Shown here piece after piece: positions 1-8,334 of a stretch of 64,000 nt of DNA. Positions within the stretch are counted from its first letter, which is position 1, and the number at the start of each line of letters is the position of its first letter. The translations under genes were made by a program, and so were the position numbers. The stretch is from Sulfurovum riftiae (lineage in GTDB: Bacteria > Campylobacterota > Campylobacteria > Campylobacterales > Sulfurovaceae), in NCBI RefSeq assembly GCF_001595645.1, contig NZ_LNKT01000001.1, positions 413,811 to 477,810 of the forward strand, read 5' to 3'. The notes under the pieces are model-generated. The model had not been told where the DNA came from. It ran no database searches and saw only the letters and a program-made list of their open reading frames with translations.

Positions 1-383
1 GCCTTGATCTTGGCTTCATTGACACTGATACCTAAATGGTTCAGGTGGTTCGCAAAAGACTGCACACTTTGCAGAAAACTTGCCTTAATGGTCTGGTAAT
101 TTGCCGCAAAATCTTTCGCTTCATCGGCAACATATCCGCCAAAGAGGATAATGGGAAGCAGTGAGAGCATGATCACTACGACCAGAGAGACCCCTTTGGG
201 GATATGTTTGGATTCAAGATAGGTGAAAAGCGGGGAGAGTACGATCGCAACCGCGATCGAAATGAGGAAAGGGACCAGTATGTCCGAAGCCGCCTTCAGC
301 AGGAAAAGTGTGATCAACGTGGCCGCTGTAAAAATAAAGACCTGGTTGATCGGCCAGGCTTCCTGCTTGAGCTGCTTCTTCAT
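1..383 (-). CDS. AI-2E family transporter (PerM/YdiK type), N-terminal part
   Basis: Only the first 127 codons lie in the window; the gene runs off the left edge. The protein starts MKKQLKQEAW and has a first hydrophobic stretch at about residues 14-30, a second after the DILVPFLISIAVAIVLSPLF segment (33-52), and a third at about 64-80 ending ILFGGYVADEA. This arrangement (DILxPFLxAxxxAYxLxPL-like motif, then a short loop and a further helix pair) is typical of the eight-helix AI-2E/PerM permease family. The family includes the autoinducer-2 exporter TqsA, but most members have unknown substrates. It starts 7 bp after the stop of the 102-aa coiled-coil gene, so the two are probably co-transcribed from the leftward promoter at 728-770. 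Seen: topology and motif. Inferred: transport role. Confidence 0.75.
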   Translation of the reverse strand, partial: MKKQLKQEAWPINQVFIFTAATLITLFLLKAASDILVPFLISIAVAIVLSPLFTYLESKHIPKGVSLVVVIMLSLLPIILFGGYVADEAKDFAANYQTIKASFLQSVQSFANHLNHLGISVNEAKIK

Positions 384-390
384 TCAGCTG

Positions 391-699
391 TTACGATAGA
401 ATGTTCTTGATCTTGCCGTAGGCGCTCTTGAGCTCTTCTGCCGCCAGTTCGAGTGCCGTGTCGACTTCATCACTCGATTTCGCATCGATCCCCAGTTCTG
501 CTGCCGCCTTGAGCTCTGATGCAGAGTCTCCGGCAACATCGGCGATCTTCCCGGCCTTCTCTTTGAGGTCATCGAAGACAGGTTCGAGTTTTTTCAGTTC
601 ATCCTGTGCTTCAGCCACACCCAGATTGGCTTTTACTGTCAGTTCATCTTTAAGTTGCATGAGGTCATTGATCAGACCGTTTATTTTATCTTTATCCAT
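391..699 (-). CDS. Small helical protein of unknown function, 102 aa
   Basis: I do not recognise a named family. The product starts MDKDKINGLINDLMQLKDEL, is highly charged and lacks cysteine, signal peptide or membrane segment. It looks helical throughout, with Ala/Glu/Lys-rich heptads, so a coiled coil or helical bundle is likely. The ATG at 699 is preceded by an AAAGGG ribosome binding site. It is first in a leftward operon with the AI-2E-type permease 7 bp downstream, and its promoter carries the 16-bp motif shared with marC and with the operons at 2.6 and 10.7 kb. A soluble partner or stress-related helical protein is possible, but that is inference from context only. Confidence 0.7.
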   Translation of the reverse strand: MDKDKINGLINDLMQLKDELTVKANLGVAEAQDELKKLEPVFDDLKEKAGKIADVAGDSASELKAAAELGIDAKSSDEVDTALELAAEELKSAYGKIKNILS

Positions 700-727
700 C
701 TATTCTGCCCTTTGATTTTGTATCATA

Positions 728-770
728 ATGATAGCATATATTTTCACATTCGACTATCAGAAAAACGTAA
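728..770 (-). promoter_or_regulatory. Leftward promoter with shared 16-bp activator-like motif (site B)
   Basis: Read on the minus strand, TTACGTTTTTCTGATA begins at 770 and a TATCAT -10 hexamer begins at 733, preceded by TGC (extended -10). The distance from motif start to -10 is 37 bp. The site is the mirror image of site A at 827: a perfect 19-bp inverted repeat (753-771 and 826-844) with a 54-bp spacer. It would drive the 102-aa gene and the AI-2E permease. Confidence 0.6.
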
Positions 771-826
771 CAAATGATTTTCCTGGAGTTTCTGATGCAA
801 TATATACAAATAAATCAATAATAGAG

Positions 827-869
827 TTACGTTTTTCTGATAGTACAATGCAGTTGTATTGGGTATAAT
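827..869 (+). promoter_or_regulatory. Rightward promoter of marC with shared 16-bp motif (site A)
   Basis: TTACGTTTTTCTGATA at 827-842 lies 37 bp upstream of a perfect TATAAT at 864-869. With a standard start site the motif covers about -49 to -34 and is centred near -41.5, the position used by class II activators that overlap the -35 element. No good -35 hexamer is present, in keeping with dependence on an activator. The same motif at the same spacing occurs at 2501 and 10552. Confidence 0.6.
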
Positions 870-900
870 ACTGAATAAAATATTAAGGAGTCAGAGAAGG

Positions 901-1560
901 ATGGAAGGACTGGGAAATCTTGAATTTGTAAAAACATATGTAGGTATAGTCGCTTTGATGAACCCTCTGGGCGCCATACCTGTGCTCATCGGTCTGTGTA
1001 GTGGTAAACCGGATGTTGTATGTAAAGGCATACCGAAGGTAACAGCTACGGCAATTCTGATCATTCTTTTGGTTTCTGTCTGGATGGGAGAGTTCATCCT
1101 GAAACTTTTTGGTATCAGTATAGAAGCCTTTCAGACGGGCGGGGGTATCTTGATCCTGCTGATGGCTATCCATATGTTGCAGGCCAAACAGGATTCTGTT
1201 AAACAGACAGAAGGGGAAAAGAAAGAGTTGAGTGAAGCTGAGATCAAAAGTATGATGAGTATCGCGGTCGTGCCCATGGCGATCCCTTTGATGGCCGGTC
1301 CCGGTACGATCTCTTTCAGTATCATCCAGGGAGCGGAAGTGGCCTCTATGACAGGAGGCAGGCTCATTTTGAGTGTTGTGATCCTTCTGGCTGCACTCTT
1401 GGCATGGTTCACACTGGCAATGGCGGAACCCATCGGGAAAAAGCTGGGTGAGACAGGTCTGAATATCGCGACACGTCTGATGGGAATGCTGCTTGCAGCC
1501 ATCGGTGTGCAGATGATCGCCCACGGTCTGGTAAAACTTCTTCCGGGGCTTGCTGGGTAG
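901..1560 (+). CDS. MarC family integral membrane protein
   Basis: A 219-aa protein with about six hydrophobic helices. It matches the MarC/UPF0056 family: an N-terminal ALMNPLGAIPVLIGL segment (about residues 17-31), a central VPMAIPLMAGPGTISFSI segment, and a C-terminal RLMGMLLAAIGVQMIAHGL segment. The family was named after the E. coli mar locus, but its transport substrate is not established. I chose ATG 901, with an AAGGAG upstream, because an in-frame TTG at 859 lies upstream of the -10 element at 864-869 and cannot be in the transcript. It is a single-gene unit driven by the site A promoter and converges with the DUF2490 gene. Confidence 0.85.
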   Translation: MEGLGNLEFVKTYVGIVALMNPLGAIPVLIGLCSGKPDVVCKGIPKVTATAILIILLVSVWMGEFILKLFGISIEAFQTGGGILILLMAIHMLQAKQDSVKQTEGEKKELSEAEIKSMMSIAVVPMAIPLMAGPGTISFSIIQGAEVASMTGGRLILSVVILLAALLAWFTLAMAEPIGKKLGETGLNIATRLMGMLLAAIGVQMIAHGLVKLLPGLAG

Positions 1561-1584
1561 ATAGTATGGATGGTGTGATATTTC

Positions 1585-2352
1585 CTATTCGTCGATATCC
1601 CTGTTACGCAGTTTGTTACGCCACCACCTTCCCCAACTTGGATAGTACTGTATCTTGAAAAAAGCTGTAGAGATATCTGTATCGGTGATCTGATTGAGTG
1701 CTGCTTTGTATTTCCAGGCAAGTTCAAAACGGAGCTTCTGACCCTTTTGAAGACTTCTCTCCAGGCCGAGTGTGATATTGGTCTGGTAGTCATAGAGCTG
1801 TTCAAGGGAATTGTCCGTGTTGTAGCTTTTGAAACCCTCTACGCCAAGTGTAACCTTGTGCCATCTGTTAGGTATGGTGACAGGGTTGAAAAGATAGGAT
1901 GTCCGAATACGCAGGCGTAGGCGGGTATTGTTACTGCGGTTGTTTGACCCGGTACTGTAGTGGTAGCGTTCTTCGGTACGGAAGTAAGTACCGGTGGTCC
2001 ATTTGTCTGTCCACTTGGAAGAGTGGCTGATACCCAGAAAAGGGCGGATCTCATAAGTATCATTTACGTTCTGATAGGCAGTGTAGTAATAGCCAAGACC
2101 CCCGTGAAGTGCCCAATTTTTATTTAGAGCATAGGTAAGTGAGGGTTTACCGTAGTACTGGATCCAGTCATTTCCTTTGAATATCTTTTCAATACCAACA
2201 TTCCCCTGTATCGTAAAATCTTTACCGGAGTACCATTTTGGGTACATCTCCAGTACAACCTGCTTGGCATACTCATCTGCCACAAGCAAGGGGGTAACTG
2301 CTACAGAAGTTGAAAAGAGGAGTGGCAACATGTTTTTTGACAGCGATCTCAT
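1585..2352 (-). CDS. DUF2490-type outer-membrane beta-barrel protein
   Basis: A 255-aa secreted protein. The N-terminus MRSLSKNMLPLLFSTSVAVT is a signal peptide. The remainder alternates amphipathic strands rich in Trp/Tyr (YGKPSLTYALNKNWALHGGL, WTTGTYFRTEERYHY, RLRLRIRTSYLF) and ends in a polar C-terminus. The pattern and length fit DUF2490 family outer-membrane proteins, whose ligand is unknown. I start at ATG 2352, which has a GAGGGAG site 9 bp upstream; a GTG at 2370 would place that site inside the gene. A TATAAT lies on the minus strand at 2389-2384. It converges on marC and diverges from the operon starting at 2613. Confidence 0.7.
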   Translation of the reverse strand: MRSLSKNMLPLLFSTSVAVTPLLVADEYAKQVVLEMYPKWYSGKDFTIQGNVGIEKIFKGNDWIQYYGKPSLTYALNKNWALHGGLGYYYTAYQNVNDTYEIRPFLGISHSSKWTDKWTTGTYFRTEERYHYSTGSNNRSNNTRLRLRIRTSYLFNPVTIPNRWHKVTLGVEGFKSYNTDNSLEQLYDYQTNITLGLERSLQKGQKLRFELAWKYKAALNQITDTDISTAFFKIQYYPSWGRWWRNKLRNRDIDE

Positions 2353-2500
2353 GCAGATATGCTCCCTCACTCAATTTTTATTTATTATAACTAAAACTAT
2401 CAACATAGGAAATAGCAAAGTATGAAAAACTCGATAATAATTTGTGATACTACATAGCATAAATTCAAGAAAAGAGTTTTTACCAGGCCATATAAATCTC

Positions 2501-2543
2501 TTGCGTATTTCTGATACCTTAACCCTCTTTTCCCTGATATAAT
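2501..2543 (+). promoter_or_regulatory. Promoter of the CoA-disulfide reductase operon with shared motif (site C)
   Basis: TTGCGTATTTCTGATA at 2501-2516 lies 37 bp upstream of TATAAT at 2538-2543. It differs from sites A and B at two of 16 positions and from site D (10552) at one. The first gene starts at 2613, giving a leader of about 60 nt. This is the only strong promoter seen before the seven-gene operon. Confidence 0.6.
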
Positions 2544-2612
2544 CTCTAAGAGAAGGATAGTCAAGACATACTCTGTCTATTAGGATTTATTTCTTCAAAA
2601 TATAATGGAGGT

Positions 2613-4313
2613 ATGAAAGTGGCAAAAAAATATCTTGTAGTCGGAGGTGTTGCAGGTGGTGCCTCGGTGGCTGCAAAACTGAGAAGGTTAAGCGAAGAAG
2701 ACCATATCGTGATGTTTGAGAAGGGGCCGCATGTCTCCTTTTCGAACTGCTGTCTGCCTTACTACCTGAGCGGTACCATAGAAAAGGCGGAAGACCTCGT
2801 ACTGATGACACCTGAAAAGTTTGACAAACAATACAATATCGATGCACGTGTCAACAATGAAGTGATCGCGATAGATCGCGAGAAAAAAGAGGTAGAGGTC
2901 AAAGACCTGCTGAGTGGAAAGACTTACAGGGAGTCCTATGACAAGCTGATCCTTTCTCCGGGTGCACAGCCGGTCAAGCCTGACCTTCCGGGTATCGAAA
3001 AGGTCAATACCTTCACCATCCGCAATGTGGTCGATATCGATAAGCTGCAGCAATCCATACAGCGTATTAAACCCAAACATATTACCGTGGTCGGCGGCGG
3101 CTTCATCGGTATAGAGACTGTAGAGAACCTCATAGAAGCAGGGTACAATGTGACACTGGTACAGTCTCCCGACCAGGTGCTTAAACAGTTTGACTTTGAC
3201 CTGTCACAGATCATGCACAAAGAGCTTATCGACCATGGTGTAGAGCTGATACTCGGTGACAGGGTAGAAGCATTTGAAAAAGATGAGGTGATCCTTAAAT
3301 CCGGCAAGCGCTTCAGTTCAGAAGTCATTGTCTTCGGTATCGGGGTGACCCCGGACAGTATTTTGGCAAAAGAGGCAGGGTTGAAGCTGGGTAAGAGAGA
3401 TACTATCTGGGTCGATCATAACTACAAGACAAGTGATCCGGACATTTATGCGGTGGGTGATGCCATACAGGTGTACAATCCGATCTCCCGTGAGTACGAG
3501 ATGATCGCACTGGCCGGGCCGGCACTCAAGCAGGCACGTGCCGTTGCCATGCATATACATGGCATCCCTGTGGTCTACCCCGGATATATCGGTGCGTCTG
3601 TCGTGAAATGTTTCAACTATAACGGTGCAGCGGTCGGGCTGAACGAACGTGCTGTCAAAGCGTTGGGGATCGAGTATGACTATGCCTTTGTCGTTCCCAA
3701 AGACAAAGTAGGGTTGATGCCCGACTCCGAAGAGCTGCATATGAAGCTGCTTTTCGAAAAACCGACCGGAAGGATCATCGGAGCTCAGGCGATCGGACGG
3801 GGGAATGTCGACAAGCGGATCGATGTCATTTCGACGATCATGCGTGCCAAAGGGACCATCGATCATTTGACCGATCTCGAACTCTGCTACGCACCGCCTT
3901 TCGGTTCTGCCCGTGATGTGGTCAATATGGCAGGCTTCGTTGCCTCCAACATTTTGCATGGTACCTTCAAACAGGTACATGTAGACAAGATAAGAAGTTT
4001 GCTGGAAGAGGGTGCCTTTGTCATCGATGTCAGAGAATGGGATGAGTGGGATGTCGCACACATCAAGGGTGCCACACTCATACCGCTTTCGGAGTTGAGA
4101 AAACGTCTGGATGAAATTCCGAAAAACAGACCTGTCTACCTGCACTGCCGTTCGGGGCAACGCTCCTACAATGCAGTTCTGGCACTGCAGAACCTGGGCT
4201 ATACAAATGTCTACAATATATCAGGCGGTTTCATAGAACTCTGTTTTTATGAGTACTACACCGATAAAACAACAGGTAGAGAGCCCATCGTTACGGCTTA
4301 CGATTTTGAATAA
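2613..4313 (+). CDS. CoA-disulfide / persulfide reductase fused to a rhodanese domain
   Basis: A 566-aa FAD- and NAD(P)H-dependent pyridine nucleotide-disulfide reductase with a C-terminal rhodanese domain. The FAD motif GGVAGG is at residues 11-16. The SFSNCCLPYY segment carries the single-cysteine redox centre (C46) of the CoA-disulfide reductase subfamily, here with an extra adjacent C47. A second Rossmann motif, VVGGGFIG, is near residue 160. The rhodanese loop HCRSGQRS places its catalytic cysteine at C512. Fusions of this kind reduce CoA disulfide, CoA persulfide or polysulfide in the cytoplasm (for example Shewanella NADH-dependent persulfide reductase). GGAGGT directly precedes ATG 2613. 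It is the first gene of the operon. Confidence 0.88.
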   Translation: MKVAKKYLVVGGVAGGASVAAKLRRLSEEDHIVMFEKGPHVSFSNCCLPYYLSGTIEKAEDLVLMTPEKFDKQYNIDARVNNEVIAIDREKKEVEVKDLLSGKTYRESYDKLILSPGAQPVKPDLPGIEKVNTFTIRNVVDIDKLQQSIQRIKPKHITVVGGGFIGIETVENLIEAGYNVTLVQSPDQVLKQFDFDLSQIMHKELIDHGVELILGDRVEAFEKDEVILKSGKRFSSEVIVFGIGVTPDSILAKEAGLKLGKRDTIWVDHNYKTSDPDIYAVGDAIQVYNPISREYEMIALAGPALKQARAVAMHIHGIPVVYPGYIGASVVKCFNYNGAAVGLNERAVKALGIEYDYAFVVPKDKVGLMPDSEELHMKLLFEKPTGRIIGAQAIGRGNVDKRIDVISTIMRAKGTIDHLTDLELCYAPPFGSARDVVNMAGFVASNILHGTFKQVHVDKIRSLLEEGAFVIDVREWDEWDVAHIKGATLIPLSELRKRLDEIPKNRPVYLHCRSGQRSYNAVLALQNLGYTNVYNISGGFIELCFYEYYTDKTTGREPIVTAYDFE

Positions 4314-4328
4314 AAAGGAGAATTGAAA

Positions 4329-5357
4329 ATGCAAAATGAAAACGAAAAAATGGATAGACGTGATTTTATGAAGAGTTCTGCACTGGCAGCGGCAGGTGCT
4401 GTGGCTGCAGTCTCTACGGCTGCTTCAGCTGCAGAGGAAAAAGAGGTGGACCTGATCAAGGAGAACAAGTTCAAAGTGATCGATTTCCGATGCCGTCCGC
4501 CTTTGAAGTCTTTCGGAGGGCTTTTCAAGATGCGTATCGGTATGTTCGAAAAGCGTCCAAATGTCCTTGCAAACCCTGCAACCTTCGGTAAAGCGCCGGC
4601 TTCGGTGCAGGCGTTCGCGGCCGGGAAGAAAGAGGCGATGGATCTCTGGTGGAAAGAGATCGACGAGTGCGGCATAGAAGCGGTGGTCGTTGCAGGACGC
4701 TACATGGAAGGGCAGCCGGAGATGAGCATGGATACCGACAATCTGCTTGAGTACGAAGGGAAGTACAAAGATAGATTCTACGGTATCGCTCCCATCAATA
4801 TCGACCAGCCGATCAAAAAAGCGTTGGAGAAACTGGAGAAAGATCTCAAAGGGCCGATCAGAGGATGTACCATCGAGCCGGGATACCGTGTGGTCGGAGG
4901 CCCGACGACACTGGACAACCCCGAATTCTTCCCTCTCTATGAACTCATCCAGAAAAGCGGGAAGTTCCTTCAGGTACAGACCGGTGCCTTTGCCAACCCG
5001 ATGAACTGGAACGAGCCCAATGAGATCTGGCGTATGGACAATGTGATGCGACAGTTCCCGAAACTCAAGCTGATCCTTGGACACGGTGGATATCCGCGTA
5101 TTACCGAGGCGCTGGCCCTGGCACTTAAATGGCCGAGTGTCACACTCAGTGCCGACGTCTATACCTTCTGGCCTGGCGGACAGATCTATCAGCAGAATAT
5201 CGAAATGCTGCAGGACCAGTTCGTCTATGGGTCGGCGTATCCGTTCGGCAACTTCAAAGAGACACTGGAGCAGGCACTGGCACTGCCATTGAGTGATCAG
5301 GTCTTCGAGAAGTATCTCTATCACAACTCCAGAAAACTCTTGGGGTTGGAGTCATAA
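4329..5357 (+). CDS. Tat-exported amidohydrolase-fold protein lacking the usual metal ligands
   Basis: A 342-aa protein with a twin-arginine signal, DRRDFMKSS (R10-R11), a hydrophobic Ala-rich stretch and an ASAAEE cleavage region near residue 34. The mature part resembles the Amidohydrolase_2 TIM-barrel family: the GHGGYPRITEAL strand-loop and the C-terminal NSRKLLGL are typical. The family's first HxH metal motif is replaced by DFRCRPP, and the late GSDxP aspartate by alanine in GSAYPFG. It may be metal-independent or non-catalytic. ATG 4329 was preferred to TTG 4323 because AAGGAG then has normal spacing. The gene starts 15 bp after the reductase, so the substrate, if any, is handled in the periplasm. 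Confidence 0.75.
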   Translation: MQNENEKMDRRDFMKSSALAAAGAVAAVSTAASAAEEKEVDLIKENKFKVIDFRCRPPLKSFGGLFKMRIGMFEKRPNVLANPATFGKAPASVQAFAAGKKEAMDLWWKEIDECGIEAVVVAGRYMEGQPEMSMDTDNLLEYEGKYKDRFYGIAPINIDQPIKKALEKLEKDLKGPIRGCTIEPGYRVVGGPTTLDNPEFFPLYELIQKSGKFLQVQTGAFANPMNWNEPNEIWRMDNVMRQFPKLKLILGHGGYPRITEALALALKWPSVTLSADVYTFWPGGQIYQQNIEMLQDQFVYGSAYPFGNFKETLEQALALPLSDQVFEKYLYHNSRKLLGLES

Positions 5358-5363
5358 TTTACC

Positions 5364-5444
5364 GTAGGTCGGGGTGTCCTCACCCCGACATCAATTTGAT
5401 TGAATCTTATGATCATTTGTCGGGGTAGGGATACCCCGACCTAC
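5364..5444. repeat. GTAGG-headed palindromic repeat pair between operon genes
   Basis: Two inverted copies, 5364-5390 and 5418-5444, each beginning or ending GTAGGTCGGGGT and each itself a hairpin (CGGGGT/ACCCCG). They lie in the 107-bp gap inside the operon. Related palindromes occur at 38726, 39782, 41563, 45024 and 58994. A role as a REP-like element or mRNA processing/attenuation hairpin is inferred. Confidence 0.7.
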
Positions 5445-5464
5445 AATGCAAAAAAGGAACAAAC

Positions 5465-6424
5465 ATGTCAGAAAAGAAAAAAGTCATCGTTACCGGGGGT
5501 GCAGGACTGCTTGGTTCTGCCGTGACGCACCAGATCGTACAAAGTGGAGAGTATACACCTGTTGTGATGGGTAGAAGCGACAACCCTAAACGTATTCTGG
5601 ATATCATGGATCAGGTGATCTACGAGCAGGGGGATGTCGGTGATCCGGCAACACTGGAACGCGGCATCTCTACCCATCGTCCCGAAAAGATCTACCACTT
5701 TGCGACCGTACTGGGTGATGCCTGCGAAACACAGATCGATCTGGCGACCAAAGTGAATGTGGACGGGTTCATTCATATGATCGAACTGGTACGCAAGTAT
5801 GAGGTGGAGCAACTGCTCTTCTCAAGTTCTCTGACCACTTTCGGGCTCAATCTTGAATCCAAAACGGTTGATGACCACTGCCTGCAGAGACCGGGCTCCT
5901 ACTATGGTGTCACCAAACTCTTTCAGGAGGGAGCGGGGCGCTTCTTCAGAAACAAGCATGGGGTAGATTTCAGAGCGATCCGCTATCCGGCGATCATCGG
6001 TCCGGGAAGCCGCGCAGGAGGTTTTGTCAGTTACACCTCGGACATCATCAACTATGCACTCAAGGGTGAACCCTACACGGTGAAGTTCAAACCCGATATG
6101 GTGCTGCCACTGGTGCATACCAAAGATGCGGCACGTGCCATTATCGATCTTGGAAATGCTCCCAAAGAGTCTATCAAAGAGGTCTGCTACCTTATCAACG
6201 GTGTTCCCAACCCTCCGACTGCACAGGGCCTGGCCGATATGGTCAAAGCCAAGATACCAACCGCACAGACAAACTTCGAACCCGATCCTGAGTGGCAGCG
6301 TGTCTTGGAGGCAAGTGCACTGTTGATCGATGACAAGTATGCCAAAACAGAGTGGGGATGGAAGCCGACCTTCGATACCTATGACAAGATCATCGATGAT
6401 TTCATCGAAGCGGCCAAACAATAA
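5465..6424 (+). CDS. NAD-dependent epimerase/dehydratase (extended SDR)
   Basis: A 319-aa cytosolic Rossmann enzyme. TGGAGLLG (residues 10-17) is the extended-SDR dinucleotide motif, and the catalytic pair is Y147-x-x-x-K151 in SYYGVTKLFQ, preceded by the FSSSLTTFG serine/threonine segment near 118-126. The FRAIRYPAIIGPGSRAGG segment resembles the L-threonine 3-dehydrogenase/UDP-glucose epimerase-like group, so oxidation or epimerisation of a hydroxylated small molecule is likely; the substrate cannot be read from sequence. AAAAAGGAAC precedes ATG 5465. It is third in the operon, after the repeat pair and before the periplasmic rhodanese. Confidence 0.82.
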   Translation: MSEKKKVIVTGGAGLLGSAVTHQIVQSGEYTPVVMGRSDNPKRILDIMDQVIYEQGDVGDPATLERGISTHRPEKIYHFATVLGDACETQIDLATKVNVDGFIHMIELVRKYEVEQLLFSSSLTTFGLNLESKTVDDHCLQRPGSYYGVTKLFQEGAGRFFRNKHGVDFRAIRYPAIIGPGSRAGGFVSYTSDIINYALKGEPYTVKFKPDMVLPLVHTKDAARAIIDLGNAPKESIKEVCYLINGVPNPPTAQGLADMVKAKIPTAQTNFEPDPEWQRVLEASALLIDDKYAKTEWGWKPTFDTYDKIIDDFIEAAKQ

Positions 6425-6447
6425 AAACAGGTATCAAGGTGGGATCT

Positions 6448-6921
6448 ATGAAAAAAACAAAAATAATCGAAGCGATGCTTTTAACATCGCTCCTGGGTGT
6501 GAATCTCTCTGCCTATGATGCAGATCTGGCTAAAAAGTTCGATGAGACCTTCTCACAGTACTCTCAGGACTTCCTGAACAACTCCAAAATGCTGGTGGAT
6601 GCCAACAGTGTGATGAAGATGCTGCAGAAAAAAGAGGGTTTTGTGCTGCTTGACATCCGTACACCTGCGGAGATGCGGGTACTTGGTCTGAAGACGAAGA
6701 ACACCCTTGAGATCCCGTTCGATCATCTCTTCAAAAAGGAGAACCTTGACAGACTTCCCAAAGACAGACCTCTTGTGATCGTCTGTCATTCGGGCAGTCG
6801 CGCACTGCAGGCAGCTACTGCTCTGGAGATGATCGGATTTAAGAACGCGAAGGTTCTTTACGGGGGTATTATTGCTCTGGCACAGAGTGATTCGACGAAA
6901 AGTGCACCGGCTGTAAAGTAA
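6448..6921 (+). CDS. Periplasmic single-domain rhodanese
   Basis: A 157-aa protein with signal peptide MKKTKIIEAMLLTSLLGVNL followed by SAYDA, and one rhodanese domain (about residues 45-150). The loop VCHSGSRA holds the catalytic cysteine C113, and LLDIRTPAEM is the conserved CH2A-like strand. Such proteins carry or transfer sulfane sulfur in the periplasm. ATG 6448 is chosen because AAGGTGGG lies just upstream; GTG 6439 would overlap that site. Together with the cytosolic rhodanese fusion at 2613 it gives the operon sulfur-transfer capacity on both sides of the membrane. Confidence 0.82.
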   Translation: MKKTKIIEAMLLTSLLGVNLSAYDADLAKKFDETFSQYSQDFLNNSKMLVDANSVMKMLQKKEGFVLLDIRTPAEMRVLGLKTKNTLEIPFDHLFKKENLDRLPKDRPLVIVCHSGSRALQAATALEMIGFKNAKVLYGGIIALAQSDSTKSAPAVK

Positions 6922-6930
6922 AAGGGATAA

Positions 6931-7947
6931 ATGATCATGAAAGCATACAGAATATTCAACTGGGGTCAGGGAGGCAAGCTGGTCAACGATGTGGCCGTAC
7001 CTGAACCGGGAGCCGGGCAGGTACGCCTTAAAGTAGCAGCCAATGGTATCTGCCAGTCCGACCTGCACCTGATGAAAGAGTGGAAAGCCTCTCCTTCACA
7101 TCTGAAGATCGAACTGCCGATGACCATTGGACATGAGCCTGCCGGTGTTGTCGACAAGCTGGGACCCGGTGTTGAGGGGATCGAGATCGGTACACCGATG
7201 ATCGTGACCATCGCCGGTTGCGGCCACTGCTACTACTGTGCGATCGGTCGGAACCAGTACTGTCTGCACAAAGGCAAACAGGTAGGTATGGGACTTGATG
7301 GTGGAAATGCCGAATATATGGTCGCACCTGCCGATGCACTTGTGGGTGCGGGAGAGATGGATCTTGCAAAAGCGGCACCGCTGAGTGATGCCGGACTCTC
7401 CTCCTACCATGCCATCAAGCGGGTAGAACATCTGCTGGTACCGGGAAGCCGTGTGGCGGTCATCGGTATAGGCGGTCTGGGACATATGGCACTTCAAATT
7501 TTGAAAGCAACGACCAGTGCCCACATCATTGCCTATGCAAGAAGTCAGCACTCACTTGATTTTGCGCTGGAACTGGGAGCGGATGAAGCAAGAAGCTCTA
7601 CCGATGCAGCCTCTTTTGAACCGATGAGTGTCGATGTGGTACTGGACTTTGTGGGATCTGCAGTGACCATAGCGCAGGCGGCAGGTATGATCAAACCGCT
7701 GGGGCATATTGTCGTCGTGGGACGCGGCAGCGGTACATTCGACTTCAAACATAACGCCATGCCTTACGGTACGACCATCAGTACGACCTTCGGCGGCAGC
7801 AAATTTGAGTTGATGGAGTTGATAGAACTGGCACAGAAGGATGTGGTCAAAGCACACATCACGAAGTTCAGCCTCGATGAGGTCGATGAAGCCTACCGCC
7901 TGCTTGAAGAGGGCAAGATCCAGGGGCGTGGTGTCATCATCCCCTGA
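6931..7947 (+). CDS. Zinc-dependent alcohol dehydrogenase (MDR superfamily)
   Basis: A 338-aa medium-chain dehydrogenase. Catalytic zinc ligands are C41 (NGICQSD) and H68-E69 (GHEPAG). The structural zinc cysteines are C97, C100, C103 and C111 in GCGHCYYCAIGRNQYC. The NAD(P) motif is VIGIGGLGHMALQ. It would interconvert an alcohol and an aldehyde or ketone in the cytosol. Start is ATG 6931 or ATG 6937: AAAGGG at 6921-6926 gives 4 or 10 nt spacing, so the choice is open. It lies 9 bp after the rhodanese and is clearly in the same operon. Confidence 0.88.
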   Translation: MIMKAYRIFNWGQGGKLVNDVAVPEPGAGQVRLKVAANGICQSDLHLMKEWKASPSHLKIELPMTIGHEPAGVVDKLGPGVEGIEIGTPMIVTIAGCGHCYYCAIGRNQYCLHKGKQVGMGLDGGNAEYMVAPADALVGAGEMDLAKAAPLSDAGLSSYHAIKRVEHLLVPGSRVAVIGIGGLGHMALQILKATTSAHIIAYARSQHSLDFALELGADEARSSTDAASFEPMSVDVVLDFVGSAVTIAQAAGMIKPLGHIVVVGRGSGTFDFKHNAMPYGTTISTTFGGSKFELMELIELAQKDVVKAHITKFSLDEVDEAYRLLEEGKIQGRGVIIP

Positions 7948-7974
7948 TTATATAAACCTGCAAAGGAGCACACA

Positions 7975-8334
7975 ATGACAGGATACACCACTTTCGAATG
8001 GTCAATGATGGCACTCTGGATCATCGTGATCATCATTCTCGTTTATGGTATCATCGCCATTCATGACATACCGGCGAGCATTGCCAGAAAGCGAAACCAT
8101 CCGCATGTTGAAGCCATAGAGACTGCCGGATGGGTCAGCCTCTTTATGCTGCATGTTATCTGGCCCATCCTCTGGATTTGGGCAAGCTATATCCCGCCTG
8201 CAGAGAAAGGTGAGAGGTGTGCTGAAGGGAACGAAGAAGATCATGAACTGCTGCTGCAGACCATAGATGAGCTTAAAGCGACGGTCGATACCCTGCAAAA
8301 ACGCCTTGATGCGATCGAATCGAAGGGGGTATAG
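7975..8334 (+). CDS. DUF3302 inner-membrane protein (YiaW-like)
   Basis: A 119-aa protein with two membrane helices (about residues 9-30 and 51-69), the HDIPASIARKRNHPH cytoplasmic loop, and a C-terminal coiled coil (ELLLQTIDELKATVDTLQKR). This is the layout of DUF3302, found next to HlyD-type proteins as in E. coli yiaW-yiaV. Its stop codon abuts the start of the HlyD gene, so the two are translationally coupled and probably form one envelope complex. Partner role is inferred from pairing; no activity is known. Confidence 0.8.
   Translation: MTGYTTFEWSMMALWIIVIIILVYGIIAIHDIPASIARKRNHPHVEAIETAGWVSLFMLHVIWPILWIWASYIPPAEKGERCAEGNEEDHELLLQTIDELKATVDTLQKRLDAIESKGV

Noticed and set aside
859..900. 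Upstream TTG start extending marC by 14 residues
   Set aside because: The TATAAT of the marC promoter lies at 864-869, inside that extension.
2384..2426. Possible further copy of the 16-bp motif before the DUF2490 gene
   Set aside because: At the expected distance from the minus-strand TATAAT only about 7 of 16 positions match, near chance.
4425..5324. Long open frame on the minus strand opposite the amidohydrolase-like gene
   Set aside because: No ribosome binding site or family resemblance; the plus-strand gene has signal peptide, fold motifs and operon context.
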